In this document: piece after piece, positions 22,982-34,900 of the stretch
Numbering within the stretch: position 1 is the stretch's first letter
Layout: the number at the start of each line of letters is the position of its first letter
Assembly (NCBI RefSeq): GCF_001723175.1
Contig: NC_064653.1
Span: 682,001-746,000, forward strand
From: Penicillium oxalicum
Lineage: Eukaryota > Ascomycota > Eurotiomycetes > Eurotiales > Aspergillaceae
Direction of reading: 5' to 3'
Length of the DNA: 64,000 nucleotides
The notes under the pieces: generated by a model
What the model was told of the DNA's origin: nothing
Seen by the model: only the letters and a program-made list of their open reading frames with translations
The model's database searches: none
Position numbers and translations under genes: made by a program

Positions 22982-23994
22982 CTATACGTTCACGAGAGCC
23001 TTCAATCGCTCTACCCGGGCCATCGCATTCTCCAGTCTCTCCAGCCGCGCGCGCTTCTCGACATCCCGACGCTCGAGGACAGCGACCCGTTCCTCCAGTT
23101 TCGCCCGAGCCTTGCGCTCCTGTGCCACCATCTCGTTGGCCTGACTGAAGAGCTGCACGGTCAGTTCTTCCAGCTCCGTGCTTGCCTGCGAGAGTTGCGA
23201 CTCCGCCGCTTTGCGCAGGCTCTTTTCGCGACTGAGCGCATTTTGAAGCTCGACAGAGGAGTCGCTGCCGGCGGGCGATGCGTGCATTCGCGACGGGGGC
23301 GTCATGGTTGTTGGCGTCTGCGGATCGGCCGCCGGGGCGGCAGTTGCGCCAGACGTCGGTGTCGCCGCGCTCGCTCGACGATAGGGGAGGAAAGAGGTCA
23401 AGCTAGAGAGGCGGCTTTGGGTAGGCGGCGCAGCGGTAGCTGTCGCATTGAGCGAAGCGCTCTTGGAAGTCGGCGACAGTGTTTTGCTGGAGTGTGAGGA
23501 GGATGAAGGGCGGGAAGAGTCACTATGGGACGTGCTATGAGCGGATCGAGATGCGCGCATACGATGCAGCTCATCTTCGTAGTCGGCGAGCTTATTCGCT
23601 GTTGAGGCGGGGAGACGGGTCAGTCAGGCACAAAAGACACGTTCGCTTCGGACAAAGGCGCGCCAGAGACACCCGCACGACACTCGGGCGCAGATGCACT
23701 TCGAGGTGAGCATGTGCACAGAAGGCCTAAAGCTCGACGGACTAGAGATGGAGATCCTGAGCACATCAGATTTCCTCGTACTTCTTCGTACTTACCCGCC
23801 GTGGCTGCGCGCTCCGTCAACGCTCGTACCTGGCTTTCGAGCTCCTCGATTCGTCTTTGTGATCCCATCGTATCGTAGGTCTCGCTGCTTCCCCCACAGG
23901 TGGGACAGGGTTGAGGTGAAATCTCCACATGGCCCATGGCCGCTGTCCCGATGAGAGTTGTCGTTGCCCGTGTTGAGATGGTCATCGTCGACAT
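22982..23994 (-). CDS. sec2: Sec2-type Rab GTPase exchange factor (short form)
   Basis: Two exons, 23994-23796 and 23598-22982, with a 197-bp intron, give 271 residues. The C-terminal coiled coil at about 182-268 contains the Sec2 signature: ESQLSQASTELEELTVQLF, SQANEMVAQERKARAKLEER, VLERRDVEKRARLERLE. Family knowledge: this coil binds Sec4/Rab8-type GTPases and drives nucleotide exchange on secretory vesicles. The N-terminal part carries a small CPTCGG motif (30-35) and a short coil (QRRIEELESQVRALTERA); the middle is Ser/Thr/Pro-rich. The protein is far shorter than yeast Sec2 (about 760 residues), ending right after the GEF coil. A downstream exon was not found in the 0.9 kb to the next gene. 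Confidence 0.82.
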
Positions 23995-26225
23995 GGTCGG
24001 GGGAGATCACATTGACAGGTGTTCGCGTGCGTCGGTTTCTCCTCCGAGGTTGTTCGGTCGCAAGTCGCCAGTCGCCAGTGCACGAGGACCAGACCAAGTC
24101 TCACGGGCCGCTTTCGCTGTTGCCGCGCAAGTCGAGTTCTGCACGTCACGAGGTTCCTTTGAGAGGAGAAGGCGGTCTTTGGTTGCAAGATGGCAGGAAG
24201 AGGCCCAACTGGCAGTCTTTATGACCTTCACAGATGAAGAGACGAGGACAAGGCTGAGAATGAGGAGAGGAGGGTGGTTGGCCACCCCATCTATGGACAC
24301 GCATTGGCCTACTGAAACTCGGATGCAACAGTGGACGCTGGCCCTACAAAGGGGTGACCCCATTTCCTGCTGTCGATGGTTTCTTTGGCCTGCGCCAGAA
24401 GGCTGGGCGTCCCTGTCTCACCCTTTTTTTTATCCCCGTTGATTTTCAGGGCAACCTGACTCGAGATTCTCTCTGGGGCTGGAGAGTTCAATCACGAAAC
24501 CACCATGATACCTAGTACCTGTAGTTCGAACCATCCTCTTTCGCAGAGGCTGTTCTGTAAACATCCGATCTCGTCCCTGCATGGAGGGCCCCGCCTCCAT
24601 GCTGCATACCACATTACTCTAAATGGGCAAAGTGCCACACTTCGAACGTCCAACCAGCACGCCGACTGACCTATCGACGATCCCGCTGCATCCTCTGGGT
24701 CCCCCCTAGTGTCCCGCGAAAAACCTAAACAACTGGGGAGATCAGCCTGCCGTGGAACATGCCCACAGCCCAACCCTGGCCCTTCCTCCACCCAAAGAAA
24801 ATAGGTATAGATGGAGGTCGAAACATGGGTAGTGCAATGCGGAATCTCGTGGGCGCAACAGAGCATCAGACTCACTATCGACCACCGGTGGAGACGCTTC
24901 AAGTTTCAAGTTGTGTCCCGGGGCTGGCACAGGCCCTTTCAGCCTCTGGCGGGCCCGCAGAGCCTCTCGCGTTGGGTTAGCGTCGTCTATTTATACGCGC
25001 TGAGATTCTTCTAACATAAACATGGGACTCCATGGTCGCAGCTCATCATGACAAGTTCTCCAATAGTGAGAGATAGGCAAAGGAAGAAAAACGGAAAAAC
25101 AAGAAAAGGAAAAGGCGAGGGGGATACAAGCTCAATGCTGCTGGTGAGGAGACAGAGGTGACTCAGGACTACGGTCACATGGTGTAGTGCTTATGCTCGG
25201 GGCGTAATGGTACAACCTGCAGTGGCAGTGGAACAGCAACGATGGGCAACGCCATGAGAAACCAAATATCGGTGATAGAAGCCTGCATTTCATTCTATAC
25301 GCGGGAACTACTAGACAAGGAGGGAAACGCATGCGCACATCTGGGATGACTGAGGAGGAGAGGAGACGAATTGAGCGTCAAGGGATGCGTGAGATAGAAC
25401 AGATGGGGAAGCGGACAGGAGAGAAAGGCCATGACGGTTGGGAGTCGCCTAAGATCCAGATGTCATCTACGATCCTGGAGAGCCAGGGTCAAAAGAACCG
25501 GAAGGCGGACGACGGCTCCGTAGGTACGATCCATAAGCTGATTCGCCTGAGGGTAGCAAAAGGGTCCAATCACTCCCCACGCAGAACGCGACTCCAGGAC
25601 GATGCAACCAGGTGAAGCAACCAGCCCTGCGGAAGGACCAAGCGAGCAACGTCAATCGGAACGGGATGAGCGCCGACAGGGCCTGCAGAAGAGGGGGGGG
25701 GAAAGGGGGAGAAGAAAAGAAAAGGGACATCTTCATTTCGCGTCAGCTGTCATGATCAGGAGAAGAACCACACACAACTGGAGACGCAGAGGCGGGGAGG
25801 AAGGAAGCTAGATAGCGAGGAGCGCGACACGGCATCAAAAGGCAGAAGGGGGAAACGGCGGAGAAAGAACTTTTCATACTGCCAAAAAGAGAAAAAAATC
25901 ATCAGAGCGAGGACTAGGTGCGTGCCTCGAGGATCTAGCCCCGAGGAGATAACAGAAAGAACGGAAAAACGATCATGAGCCGCAATGGAAAGAGTCAGGA
26001 AAGCATGACTCGAGACAGGGTCGGAGTCCCGAGAACCGTGATCCGTCGGTCAAGTGGCCCGTTGGAGGGAAGTTGCTTGACAACACCCAGGTTGAGAAGA
26101 CAGAAAACAACGGGGTCGGACCCCTGCAGCGACAGCGAGGGAAGAGATCATTGACCAAGTCCATGGCAATCAACCTCACAGTCCGGACACAGAGCGGCAG
26201 TTGCGTGAGGGTATCCAAAGATGAA
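23995..26225. other. Intergenic region with purine-rich stretch
   Basis: About 2.2 kb without a supported gene. It holds the Sec2 promoter (left) and the eIF4B 3' flank (right). Bases 25080-25870 are strongly purine-rich on the plus strand (many GGAGA, GGGGGG and GAAAAG blocks), that is, pyrimidine-rich on the eIF4B sense strand. Confidence 0.5.
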
Positions 26226-28142
26226 TTAGAAACGGCCACCACGACGGCCACGCTTCTTGGTCGTATCAACAGTGCTCCATCCATCATTATCCTCAGCGGG
26301 AGCCTCCGCGCCTCGCCAGCTGCCGTTGGCAGCAGACTCCTTGGGGGTCTCCTCGGTGGCTGCGGCGGGAGCGGCGGGTGTCTCATCAGCTTCCTTGTCA
26401 GCAGTCATGTTGGTCTCTTCTTCGCCAGCCCGTTGAAGGATCTCAAAGTTACCGCCGCCCTTGGGAGGCTCGATGGCGTCCTTGTTGGAGTCCATGCCGG
26501 GCTTGGGCTCCTTCTTTTGCTTCTCGGCCTTCTCGGCCTTGATCTTGTCCTCGCTCTCCTTCTTCTGGCGGAGGGCAAGTTGGCGACGCTCCTCCACCTC
26601 GCGCTCGCGGGCCGCAGTGTCGATGGGACGAGCGGCACCGAAGGGGCTGGCCTTGGAGTCACCAGCACCTGCGGCAGATGAGGGGGCGTTTTCTGTGACG
26701 GTGCGCTTCTGCAGGTTCAATTTGGGGCGAGCAGCAGGAGCAGGAGGGGAAGTGGGCTCCTTGGGGGCGGCGTCAGGCCGCATCTTGGTGCGCCATTGGT
26801 TATCCATCTCCGCAGCGGTAGGGGCTCGCTCGGGACGATCGGGGCGCGGCGGCCGGGAGCCATCTTGCGAGCGTCCCTCACCCCATGCGGGAGCAGCACC
26901 ATCATTGTTGCGAGGCCGACCACCTTCGCGGAAGCCAGCACCCGCGGGGGGGGACAGAGGGCCCTTGCGCTCCCAGTTGCCAAAGTCACGGAACTTGCCA
27001 TCGGACTCAAAGTTGCTACGGCGGCCACCTCGCTCGCTACCGGCGTCGGACGCGGCATCCATGTTGCGACCAAAGTTGGAACGATCGGGCACACGTCGCT
27101 CCGAGGGAGCAGGGGGAAGAGGGCCACGGCGAGTCCAGTCCATCTCGCGGGGATCGGCGCGGGTTTCCTTGGCTTCAAAGTTGTTAGCTCGCACATTTCC
27201 CTGGGCCTCAAATCAGGCGAAAATCGTAGATACTTACGAGGTTCGGCAACACTGGTGCGGATGGTACGGCCCATCAGGTTAGTACCGGAAAGTTCCAGGG
27301 CCTTTTGCAAGCCAGCGACGGTCTCGAATTCAATGTAACCAAAGCCCTTGGGCTGGTTGAGCTGTCTGTCCTCGACGATACGAACATTGGTGACACCACA
27401 TTCAGCAAAAAGTTCAGTAACATCGGCAGCGGTGGCCTCGAAGGACAGGTTTCCAATGTGTGCGGTGAATGGCGGCTCGGTAGGAAGATCGAGAGGCTCA
27501 CGAACGGCGTATCCGCCACGAGTCTCGTATCCACGGCTTTCAAATCCTCCGCGAGAATCACGGTCTAAGTAATCGTCGTCAGATGGTGCCGCCTTGATAT
27601 TCCAACCAGGGGGGAGGGAGGGGAGATGAGGCGTTTCCATACCAAAACCACCACTTCCGAAACCGCCGTAGGTCGGGCGATCGTTCCTTCGCTCGGCAGG
27701 CACTGTGCTCTTGTTAGCCAGATGATTTTGGCTAGAGAGTCTAGGATCATTCCCGACGATGAACAAGACATACCGTTGGCTGTAGAAAAACGTTAGTAGC
27801 CAATCAGTAAAGCAAGGACTCCGTTAGTTAGACTTACGCTGCTCCATGCCAGCCTCCTCGGACTCATCAGCCCAGCTGAAATCACCAGACGGCTCTAAAA
27901 GATATCAGCCGTTTGTCCCCGTCGTTTCCAGGTCGGTCGAAGGTAAGCCCACTCACTGTCAACTCCCAAAAACTCGGTCAGATTCATCTTCTGACCCTTG
28001 GCCTTAGCGGGCGCTACAGAAAGACAGTCAGCTTGAGCTCAGCAGGGCCATCACCTCGGCATCGAACACTCATCGAGGACAGTTCTCGATCAAGAGTCCG
28101 ACGAATACAATATTGGAAGTGGGGGTCAACCAGCTCACCCAT
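26226..28142 (-). CDS. tif3: Translation initiation factor eIF4B
   Basis: Stimulates the eIF4A helicase during mRNA scanning. Six coding exons: 28142-28139 (ATGG), 28013-27957, 27894-27838, 27779-27774 (6 nt), 27702-27238 and 27172-26226; total 511 residues. The start gives MAPAKAKGQKMNLTEFLG and SGDFSWADE, as in fungal eIF4B. One RRM spans about residues 120-195 (AHIGNLSFEAT as RNP2 region and KGFGYIEF as RNP1). The C-terminal half is a low-complexity array of Arg/Gly/Asp/Pro-rich units (WTRRGPLPP, NWERKGPLSPP, WRTKMRP), then a Lys/Glu-rich charged stretch. Introns are 125, 62, 58, 71 and 65 bp. Leaving out the 6-nt exon would also keep the frame, changing PNV to L. Confidence 0.9.
27774..27779 (-). 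other. tif3: 6-nt microexon of the eIF4B gene
   Basis: The six bases CCAACG lie between an acceptor (ACTAAC branch site, pyrimidine run, TACAG) and a perfect GTATGT donor on the minus strand. Inclusion adds two residues in frame between Gln39 and Pro43. Strong signals on both sides favour a real exon; cassette skipping is possible. Confidence 0.65.
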
Positions 28143-29345
28143 GATTGCGGTTGCGACAGATCGAGAAACGCGCCGGGGAAATTGTGCGCGCCTCTCACGT
28201 GAAACGAAGAAACGTAGGTAGTGAGACGAGGATCAAAGCGACACCCGGGTGTGAGTCCAGGAGTCCGTTGATGATGTTGTGAAATGTAGTTGAATATCAC
28301 GGAGGTCAAGGCGTGCAGATGAAAACTCCACCGTGGAAAAGTTGGAGGGGGAGTCGGCAATGCACAAAGTGGCCGGGTTAGTTAATCCGCGATAATTTTT
28401 AGTGGTGCCGCTAGCCCCAATCGGATCCCCCGCTGCCATCGCGGTAGGCTGGAGTGGTCTTGCTCGGGACTATAAGATGCCAATCGACATACATTTGCCG
28501 CCCTCTTTCGGTGATGAATTTTCTTAAGACAGTAGATAAAAGCATGAGAGAGCCAGAATTGTAAAATTCAGTCTTGAAAGATCTTTTTGAGTAATATTTC
28601 TCGTCGGCAAAGGTTTTTTGTTGACATTCCATCTAACCGAAGATAGAACACAGCCGTCTCTCAACAGGTTGTGCAGACACTCGCTTCCATAGCTATGGGA
28701 TTCGACATGGGGAAAGCAAAAGAAAAATACAGGCGTTACTTTCATGGGCATGTTAGCAAGCTTACAATGTTCATCCAATGTAGGCACCTGCATACCATGT
28801 CCCGAAGTATTGCCCGTCCGGGCCTTGCCTGGGACCGTGTACTACAGTTCAAAAATATACATGTAGTGCCGAGAAAGGACAGGAGCAGCACAGGTACCAC
28901 ACGATACTCATGCCAAATCGAAGCTCATGCTCGGCCAACAATCTACTCATAGGGCTAGAAAGAGGTCTGTCATACCTATGGCCCCAGAAATTAAGATGGA
29001 TGTATTTTTGGATCGTTTTTTCATTTCCTCAGATGCATCCCGCAACTGAATTAACCGAGCACAGTCGGACTCCATCGTGACCCGGCTGGCCAAGGGAACT
29101 TCAAGGGAAATACAATATTGCACGGCAGGCTGCGAGTGGATGGCTGGGCGGGCCCAGCCTACCAGCCTAAGTACAGGTAGGCCTGCCCGGAAGTGGGTGG
29201 ATCCAGATCGAGTGACATAAGCAGAGTTACGCGTCACGTGACGCGACGGTTGAAGTTCTATCGACGAGGCAGTGATATATTGATGATTGGAATTTGTATG
29301 GGTCAATGTAGAAGGGGCTCATGATCAGCCCTCACAATCCACAAG
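28143..29345. other. Divergent intergenic region, eIF4B / small membrane protein
   Basis: No gene is seen in 1.2 kb. It holds the eIF4B promoter, a relatively AT-rich middle (about 28500-28760), and a 16-bp palindrome close to the rightward gene. Confidence 0.55.
29230..29245. promoter_or_regulatory. 16-bp palindrome centred on TCACGTGA
   Basis: CGCGTCACGTGACGCG is a perfect palindrome ending 100 bp before the ATG at 29346. TCACGTGA is the classic core bound by Cbf1/USF-type bHLH factors in fungi. The symmetric GCG flanks go beyond the core, suggesting selection for a dimeric site. The nearest gene is the small membrane protein. Confidence 0.7.
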
Positions 29346-30218
29346 ATGAATGCGTCAGGTCGTTCGTCCGATGTCATGGCGACTAATACGCTGCTGGCGG
29401 CTGCTAAAGTGGGCGCCTTGAGTGGTTAGTTCTTCCGACCCTTCTCTTTCCCATGTCCATGCCTCGTGTTGCTCGCCAGAATCGCCTTGCCAACATTCTG
29501 CTCGTAATGGGGTGACTTAGGTGCCGCTGGCTTGATCTATGGGGGGTTCTCAGGTGTGATCCGATCACCCAATCCTACGATTCATTCGCTATCGTGTGGA
29601 ATTCACTGGTTCGCGTGTGGTTCAACATATTGGTGTAAGTGTCAGCTCCATAAGCCATGGCCAGTGGCCTGTGATCTTATCTCACTCGGACGATGCAGGG
29701 ATGCGAAGCAATGTCATTGCACTTCATTATCAAGACAATGTGTCCCCGCGGGAGCGCGCGTATGTGAGTGGCCTCTGCGGAGGGATTTCCGGCGGAGTCG
29801 TGACCCGGATGATGGGTATGTTTCCTACTCTATGCCATCTCCGTGATCGCCATTGCGTCTCGCCCTCTTGGACGGCTCCTAATGATTTTTTTTTGTTTCT
29901 CTTTGAATTCAAGGAGGTCGACTGGTGCCTGGTCTTGTGATATTTTCCCTCCTCGGCTATGGCGGACAGACTGCCTTTAATTACGTGGATAGGTGGCAGA
30001 TGGAGAAGGCCCAAAGCCCATCGAAACCATTCCTCCAACGGGTGGCCGAGTCGAAGTGGATTCCATTTCGACATCTCTCCGACCAGGAGTACCGGGAGAT
30101 GCTGAGTGAGAAACTTCTCAGTGTTGAAGCGGAGATTGCACTGCTCGACGAAAAAATCGAAGACCTGGAAAAGACTCTGCCTAACTCTGCTCCCAAGCCG
30201 CCAAACGGCAAGAGTTGA
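29346..30218 (+). CDS. Small glycine-rich membrane protein, possibly Tim17/22-like
   Basis: Four exons, 29346-29424, 29521-29634, 29699-29815 and 29914-30218, encode 204 residues with consistent phases. The first 125 residues have three or four weakly hydrophobic, glycine-rich segments (AAAKVGALSGAAGLIYGGF, GIHWFACGSTYWW, SGLCGGISGGVVTRMMGG, LVPGLVIFSLLGYGGQ), the style of Tim17/Tim22/Tim23-related mitochondrial inner-membrane proteins. A soluble tail follows, with a predicted coiled coil at about 160-190 (SEKLLSVEAEIALLDEKIED). The resemblance to the Tim17 superfamily is an impression from glycine spacing, not a verified match; it could be another conserved fungal mitochondrial protein. The palindrome at 29230-29245 lies in its promoter. 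Confidence 0.75.
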
Positions 30219-31995
30219 TCGCAACGTCACTGCGTTCAAATGGGGAAAGCTCGCGCAGCTTGGCCATGTTCGTGGATCTGTCCGGCAGGCCCTGCCCTGC
30301 GCAGGTGGGTAGGACTGAACAAGAATCGCCGACTTGACACGGTCGGCTCGTACACGATGCGGCGCGTGAGAAGATCCGTGATCTTCAGCACTATTTCGCC
30401 CCTTGATGGCTTTCAACATCATGTTTCCCCCTGAGCTGATTAATTCAGAGCCACACTCTCAGTCCTGACTAAAGAGTGTCATTTCAAGTAGCTCATGCCC
30501 CGCTCTGCCCCCCCCTTTATCACTCTCTGTTGAGAATTCCTGGGCGATACGTACAGTAAAAGCGCATTTTCACATCCAGCATGGTAGACCATCTAGTCAA
30601 TTTGCTCGGTGCTTCTTCGCAGACCTATGTACGTTGATGTATGATGACCGAAGATCTGGTAGACAAGGCGCCCATGATGCAGAACATTTCCCTGATCACC
30701 ACGATATTTTCCTGGACCCGTTCCGGCTTGGTGCATGGCATTTAGAAACGGGACCGAATCACAGTTCGCCGATCACCAAACCCTGTGGAACAACGGCCCC
30801 ACGACGCGCTGCTGTGCCGTGGAAGACTCAGGAGAGCCTCAGCACTGCCGTCAGCACGGGGGTGCAGGTGGCACGCGAGCGTCGAGTCTTGTTCCAGTGT
30901 ACACGCCTATACGAACAGTGAACAGTAGTATACGCCTCTACGGTACTCTCGCACGCCCTGGCTCCACCTTGACTCTCATGGAGCCTTGCATTACTGATCT
31001 CGATGCTGTCCATTTGGAAATGCCTGAGATCAACACAAGCTGGAATCTAGACGGTGTTCATGGTACCGTTTTGTGTATCGCTGTGTAGTGTACAGGCAGT
31101 GGCGAAAACGGAGAGAACATCATCTCAGATTGCTCTGAGAACGACGGCCGACTGAGTTTGCCTTTGTAGCGCGATTATTTGATGAGTCTTAAGGGGAGAG
31201 TGCTTTGGCCCACAGAAAGAATGACCGCGGAGCCTGAATCATGGCGCCCATAGGTACATCCGGACGCAGGAGGGCTGACCTGCTCGACGAGAGACAATAG
31301 AACAATGAAGGCACACATCGAGAACTAAAGTACAATCACGCCAGGACCCAGATGAAGCAGGGAATCGAGACCAACTCGGGGCTCACTCGACCTCTTCCCC
31401 CTTCCTGGCCAAACACGCCCGTATCCTTAAGTGGCACCTATGACGGTGGCACCGCATCAATATTATTATTCGAAAGGGTGTAAATTGGGTGCCAAGGCCC
31501 ACTGGAGTTATGGCCGGGGAGAGGATCGTGGCAGATTGGCGGTTCCGCTTCCAGTGAGTGGGTTACCTGAGTCGGTCTCCGGCACGTCCGAACCATGAGT
31601 CTGTCTTTCTCCATTTGGACTGCCGGACCTCGACCTCGAGCTCAACTGGGACTTCGATCTGGATTTGGGTTCTCGTCCTCCACAGCAGCATGATCGAGCA
31701 GAATTCTTGCCTACGCGATCGGATCCTGGTAGAAGGGTGGTGCTTATCGCTTTTCTGAATTGTCACACCACGTCCTTTTTCTGGAGGGGGGGGAGGCAAT
31801 CGCGTCTCTCTGTGTCGATCGAACAATTCTTCTCAGATCAAACCCCACGAATCCAAGACTGCGGCAGGATCCGACTTGGAAGTTTCCGCTTAAGCGTCGC
31901 CGCGACAATCCCACTCAGCCACTAGCATATCGATGCTCTACGCTCTGCGGCGTGTCTTTGCTCGACAGGTCAGCCCCTGCTGATCGCACGTCGCA
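30219..31995. other. Intergenic region before the Fmp27 gene
   Basis: No gene is supported. It holds the 3' flank of the small membrane protein gene and the promoter and leader of the giant gene. A short ORF at 30735-31088 has no recognisable features. A dinucleotide- and CT-rich stretch at 31590-31690 is probably part of the Fmp27 leader. Confidence 0.5.
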
Positions 31996-34900
31996 ATGGC
32001 CATGTTCAACCCGACATCGATTCTGGTGGGCTTCTTACTGCTCTACCTACTATCCTTTCTCGTCTTTGCCATCGTTCGAATTGCGACCGGGATCTCCATT
32101 CAACGGATCGGCTACTTTTCACTCCGCCGCATCGCATACGCTCCGAGAGAGGGAATACACATTGAAATTCGAGGCCTGGGCTTCTCGCTACATCCGCCGT
32201 CTTTCGCGCAGCCAACATGGATCAGTATTCGGCTGACGGACCTCAAGGTCACTCTCAATACGGCCGCTTTGTCAAAGGCAAGATCCAACTTATCACAGGA
32301 CTCGTCAAAGTCACCCGGTTCCGACAACCTCCAGGGCTTAAACAGTTCGCAGAGCACCGACGGCTTCTCGACAGACAGCGCGGGCCCTGAAGCGCCTGTT
32401 CCAAGAAGCAAAGCATGGAGGTCCTTAACACAGATCAAAGAGCGCCTGAAAAAATTACATCGGCAAATCAACTGGCTGGCCCTCGTCGACGTGACCGCAG
32501 TCAACTCAACCATTCACTTCCTGGAAGCTGGTCAAATTCAAGTGGGATCACTCGCACTATCGGTAGATACCCGCAGCAAGATGGTGGAAAGGGGGAAGCT
32601 TTTCCGTCGTAAGAAGGACATGTCTCGCGAGCAACGGCCCGCCGAATGGATCATGAATGTGCAAAACGTGCTTCTTGCTGTGGACGGCCGGGAGCCTATT
32701 GAGATTCTCGATCATGTCGGTGTGAATCTCCATGGTCTGCTCTACAAGGAAATGGATGGACTCCGGGATGCATCTATCGCGTTGAAGATTGGACGACTCC
32801 ACATACCGTACGACGATCTCATGATGATGATGCGCCGAGTCAAATTGGCTCAGAATGCCTTCAAGTCGCCACCGTCGGAGGAGACTGATGATGAGATCTC
32901 CTTTGCAGACTTTGTGGAAGAACTCGAAAAGCCGGGTAGCCGCGATAATTCAATCGTTCAAACCGTTGCGGATTCGAAAGAATTTGCCAGTTCGCTACTA
33001 CGTGGCATTCAGGAAATCCAGGTCGCCCTAAGCTTCTTTCGACTTTCGCTTGGTATTCAATCCCTGTCCGCAGGCCAAAAGCCTGTGTATCTCAATGTGG
33101 TATCGCATGAAATCGGCGTTGATCTCCATCGCATGGACCAAAAAAGCCCAGAGCACCGCATGTACTTCCAAAAGGATGACATCGCTCACCAAGCTCTGCT
33201 CGCAGCGATCTCAGTCTCAGTCAGTCTGGACGACGACTCGGGGGAAACCGACAATGTTCTCTACGTTCCCATGGCTACCACGACGATAAAGACCACTCTG
33301 CCCTCGAAAACCGTGAGTGCGGCTGAAGATGCAAATCTCGAGGAGCGTAACTCCAACATTCTGTTTGCGAACCTGGTGATCACATCGCCGTCGTTGGACA
33401 TGCAGCCGAATCACGTCTCCCGTCTTCTCAAACTGGCAGAATCACGAGCATCTGGGCCCCGCACAAAGAAGAAAAATAACCCATCTTTGATTTCCCGACT
33501 ACTCCCCAAGGCAACCATTAAGCTATCCGTTCATGAGCCAGTCATACGATTTGTGCTGCCGATACTGAATGACAAGGGCCCCTCACTTGATTACAATCTT
33601 CTCATTTCATCGATCTCGTCGGTCTCGCTCGATGTTGAGTCGTCTCACTCCTCCGATGGCGGCCAACACTATTCCCTTTCATCAATCTATCGTGTCGCGT
33701 CGCACAAATTTTATTACCAAACTCCTACTGGCGAGAAGCACAATCTGCTCACGACAGATAACCTTGAGCTCAGGTGCCATCTCAACGCAAGCCCAGAGCT
33801 GTGCGTTATCGCATCAGGATCTCTGAATGACTGCTCTGTTCACATGATCAACGGCGATGTCAACCGTGGTATTCGTGAAGTTCTGGAGCAATTCCGAGCG
33901 CATCTCCAGCCGCAAAAGAAACCACACAGGCCGTTCAACGAGCGAAGGCCCGGCTTGCTCAGGAAACTTCCCCATTGGCTCTTGCAATTCTCCTTTGAAG
34001 CCACAGGCTTTAGTCTAGAAGTTGCGGGCATCGACAACCCGGTCTCGAGGATTTCCCGCGGCGTTTCCCTGCAATTGCAGAACTGGACGGCTGAGTACAA
34101 AGCTCAGAAGACCGAGCATATTGTGGGAAGTATTGCCAGACGCCGCACTTCTAGTCATTCAATCATTGGCGACGAGTCGCCGTTCAGGTTCAACCCGACC
34201 TCTCCTCCCCGGAAGACGCATCGCGGCGCGACCGATGGCAGACGTCTCGCACTTCATGCGAGAGGATTTGACGGATTCGTCATCGAATCCGACGACTACC
34301 TTGAACCTGAGCCCTTCTTCTCTTTGCCTCGTTTTGAGATTGCCCTGAGCACTCACAGCGACCGAATGGGACCTGTTCTCCATGTCACCTCGATGTTCAA
34401 GGGCATCTACCTCCAATACTCGCTGTATCGATTCTACTGTCTGGGTGTAGCGATTTCTGTGATTCAAGATGTACTCACACCCTTGCCCAACAAGGATACG
34501 GAAACGACTTCGAGTAAGGCTAGGACCTCTGCAAGCATATCTCTACCCCTTCCGCCGACATCGCCTTCCACCCCCAAAATCGAGCTTATTACCTTCGATG
34601 TCAAGGCTACTGTGGTTCAGTTGAAGATGAGTTTACCCAACGACCCTGCCATGATGTTCCAGATCTATGGGCTTGCCGGGTCGTCACAACGTCTTTCTAC
34701 GCCAAACATCAAAGCAAACCTTGTCCGCGTACATGCTGAAGCACCCAAGCTCAAGGGCATCTGGGCCAGAATTGGTAGTATGAACAATGTCAAACTTGAC
34801 TTCCGCAAGATGAAGATGAAACATGGAACCGCATTCACAGAGGAGAGATCCGTTGATCTTTGGGCTGACTTCATTCGATTGGGTGTCCCTCATCACATGG

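Noticed and set aside
24510..24535. TTCGAACC block resembling a tRNA T-loop
   Set aside because: T-stem does not pair; no cloverleaf.
26461..27282. 273-codon plus-strand ORF over the eIF4B C-terminal half
   Set aside because: It is the antisense shadow of an Arg/Gly/Pro-rich repeat region; it has no domain.
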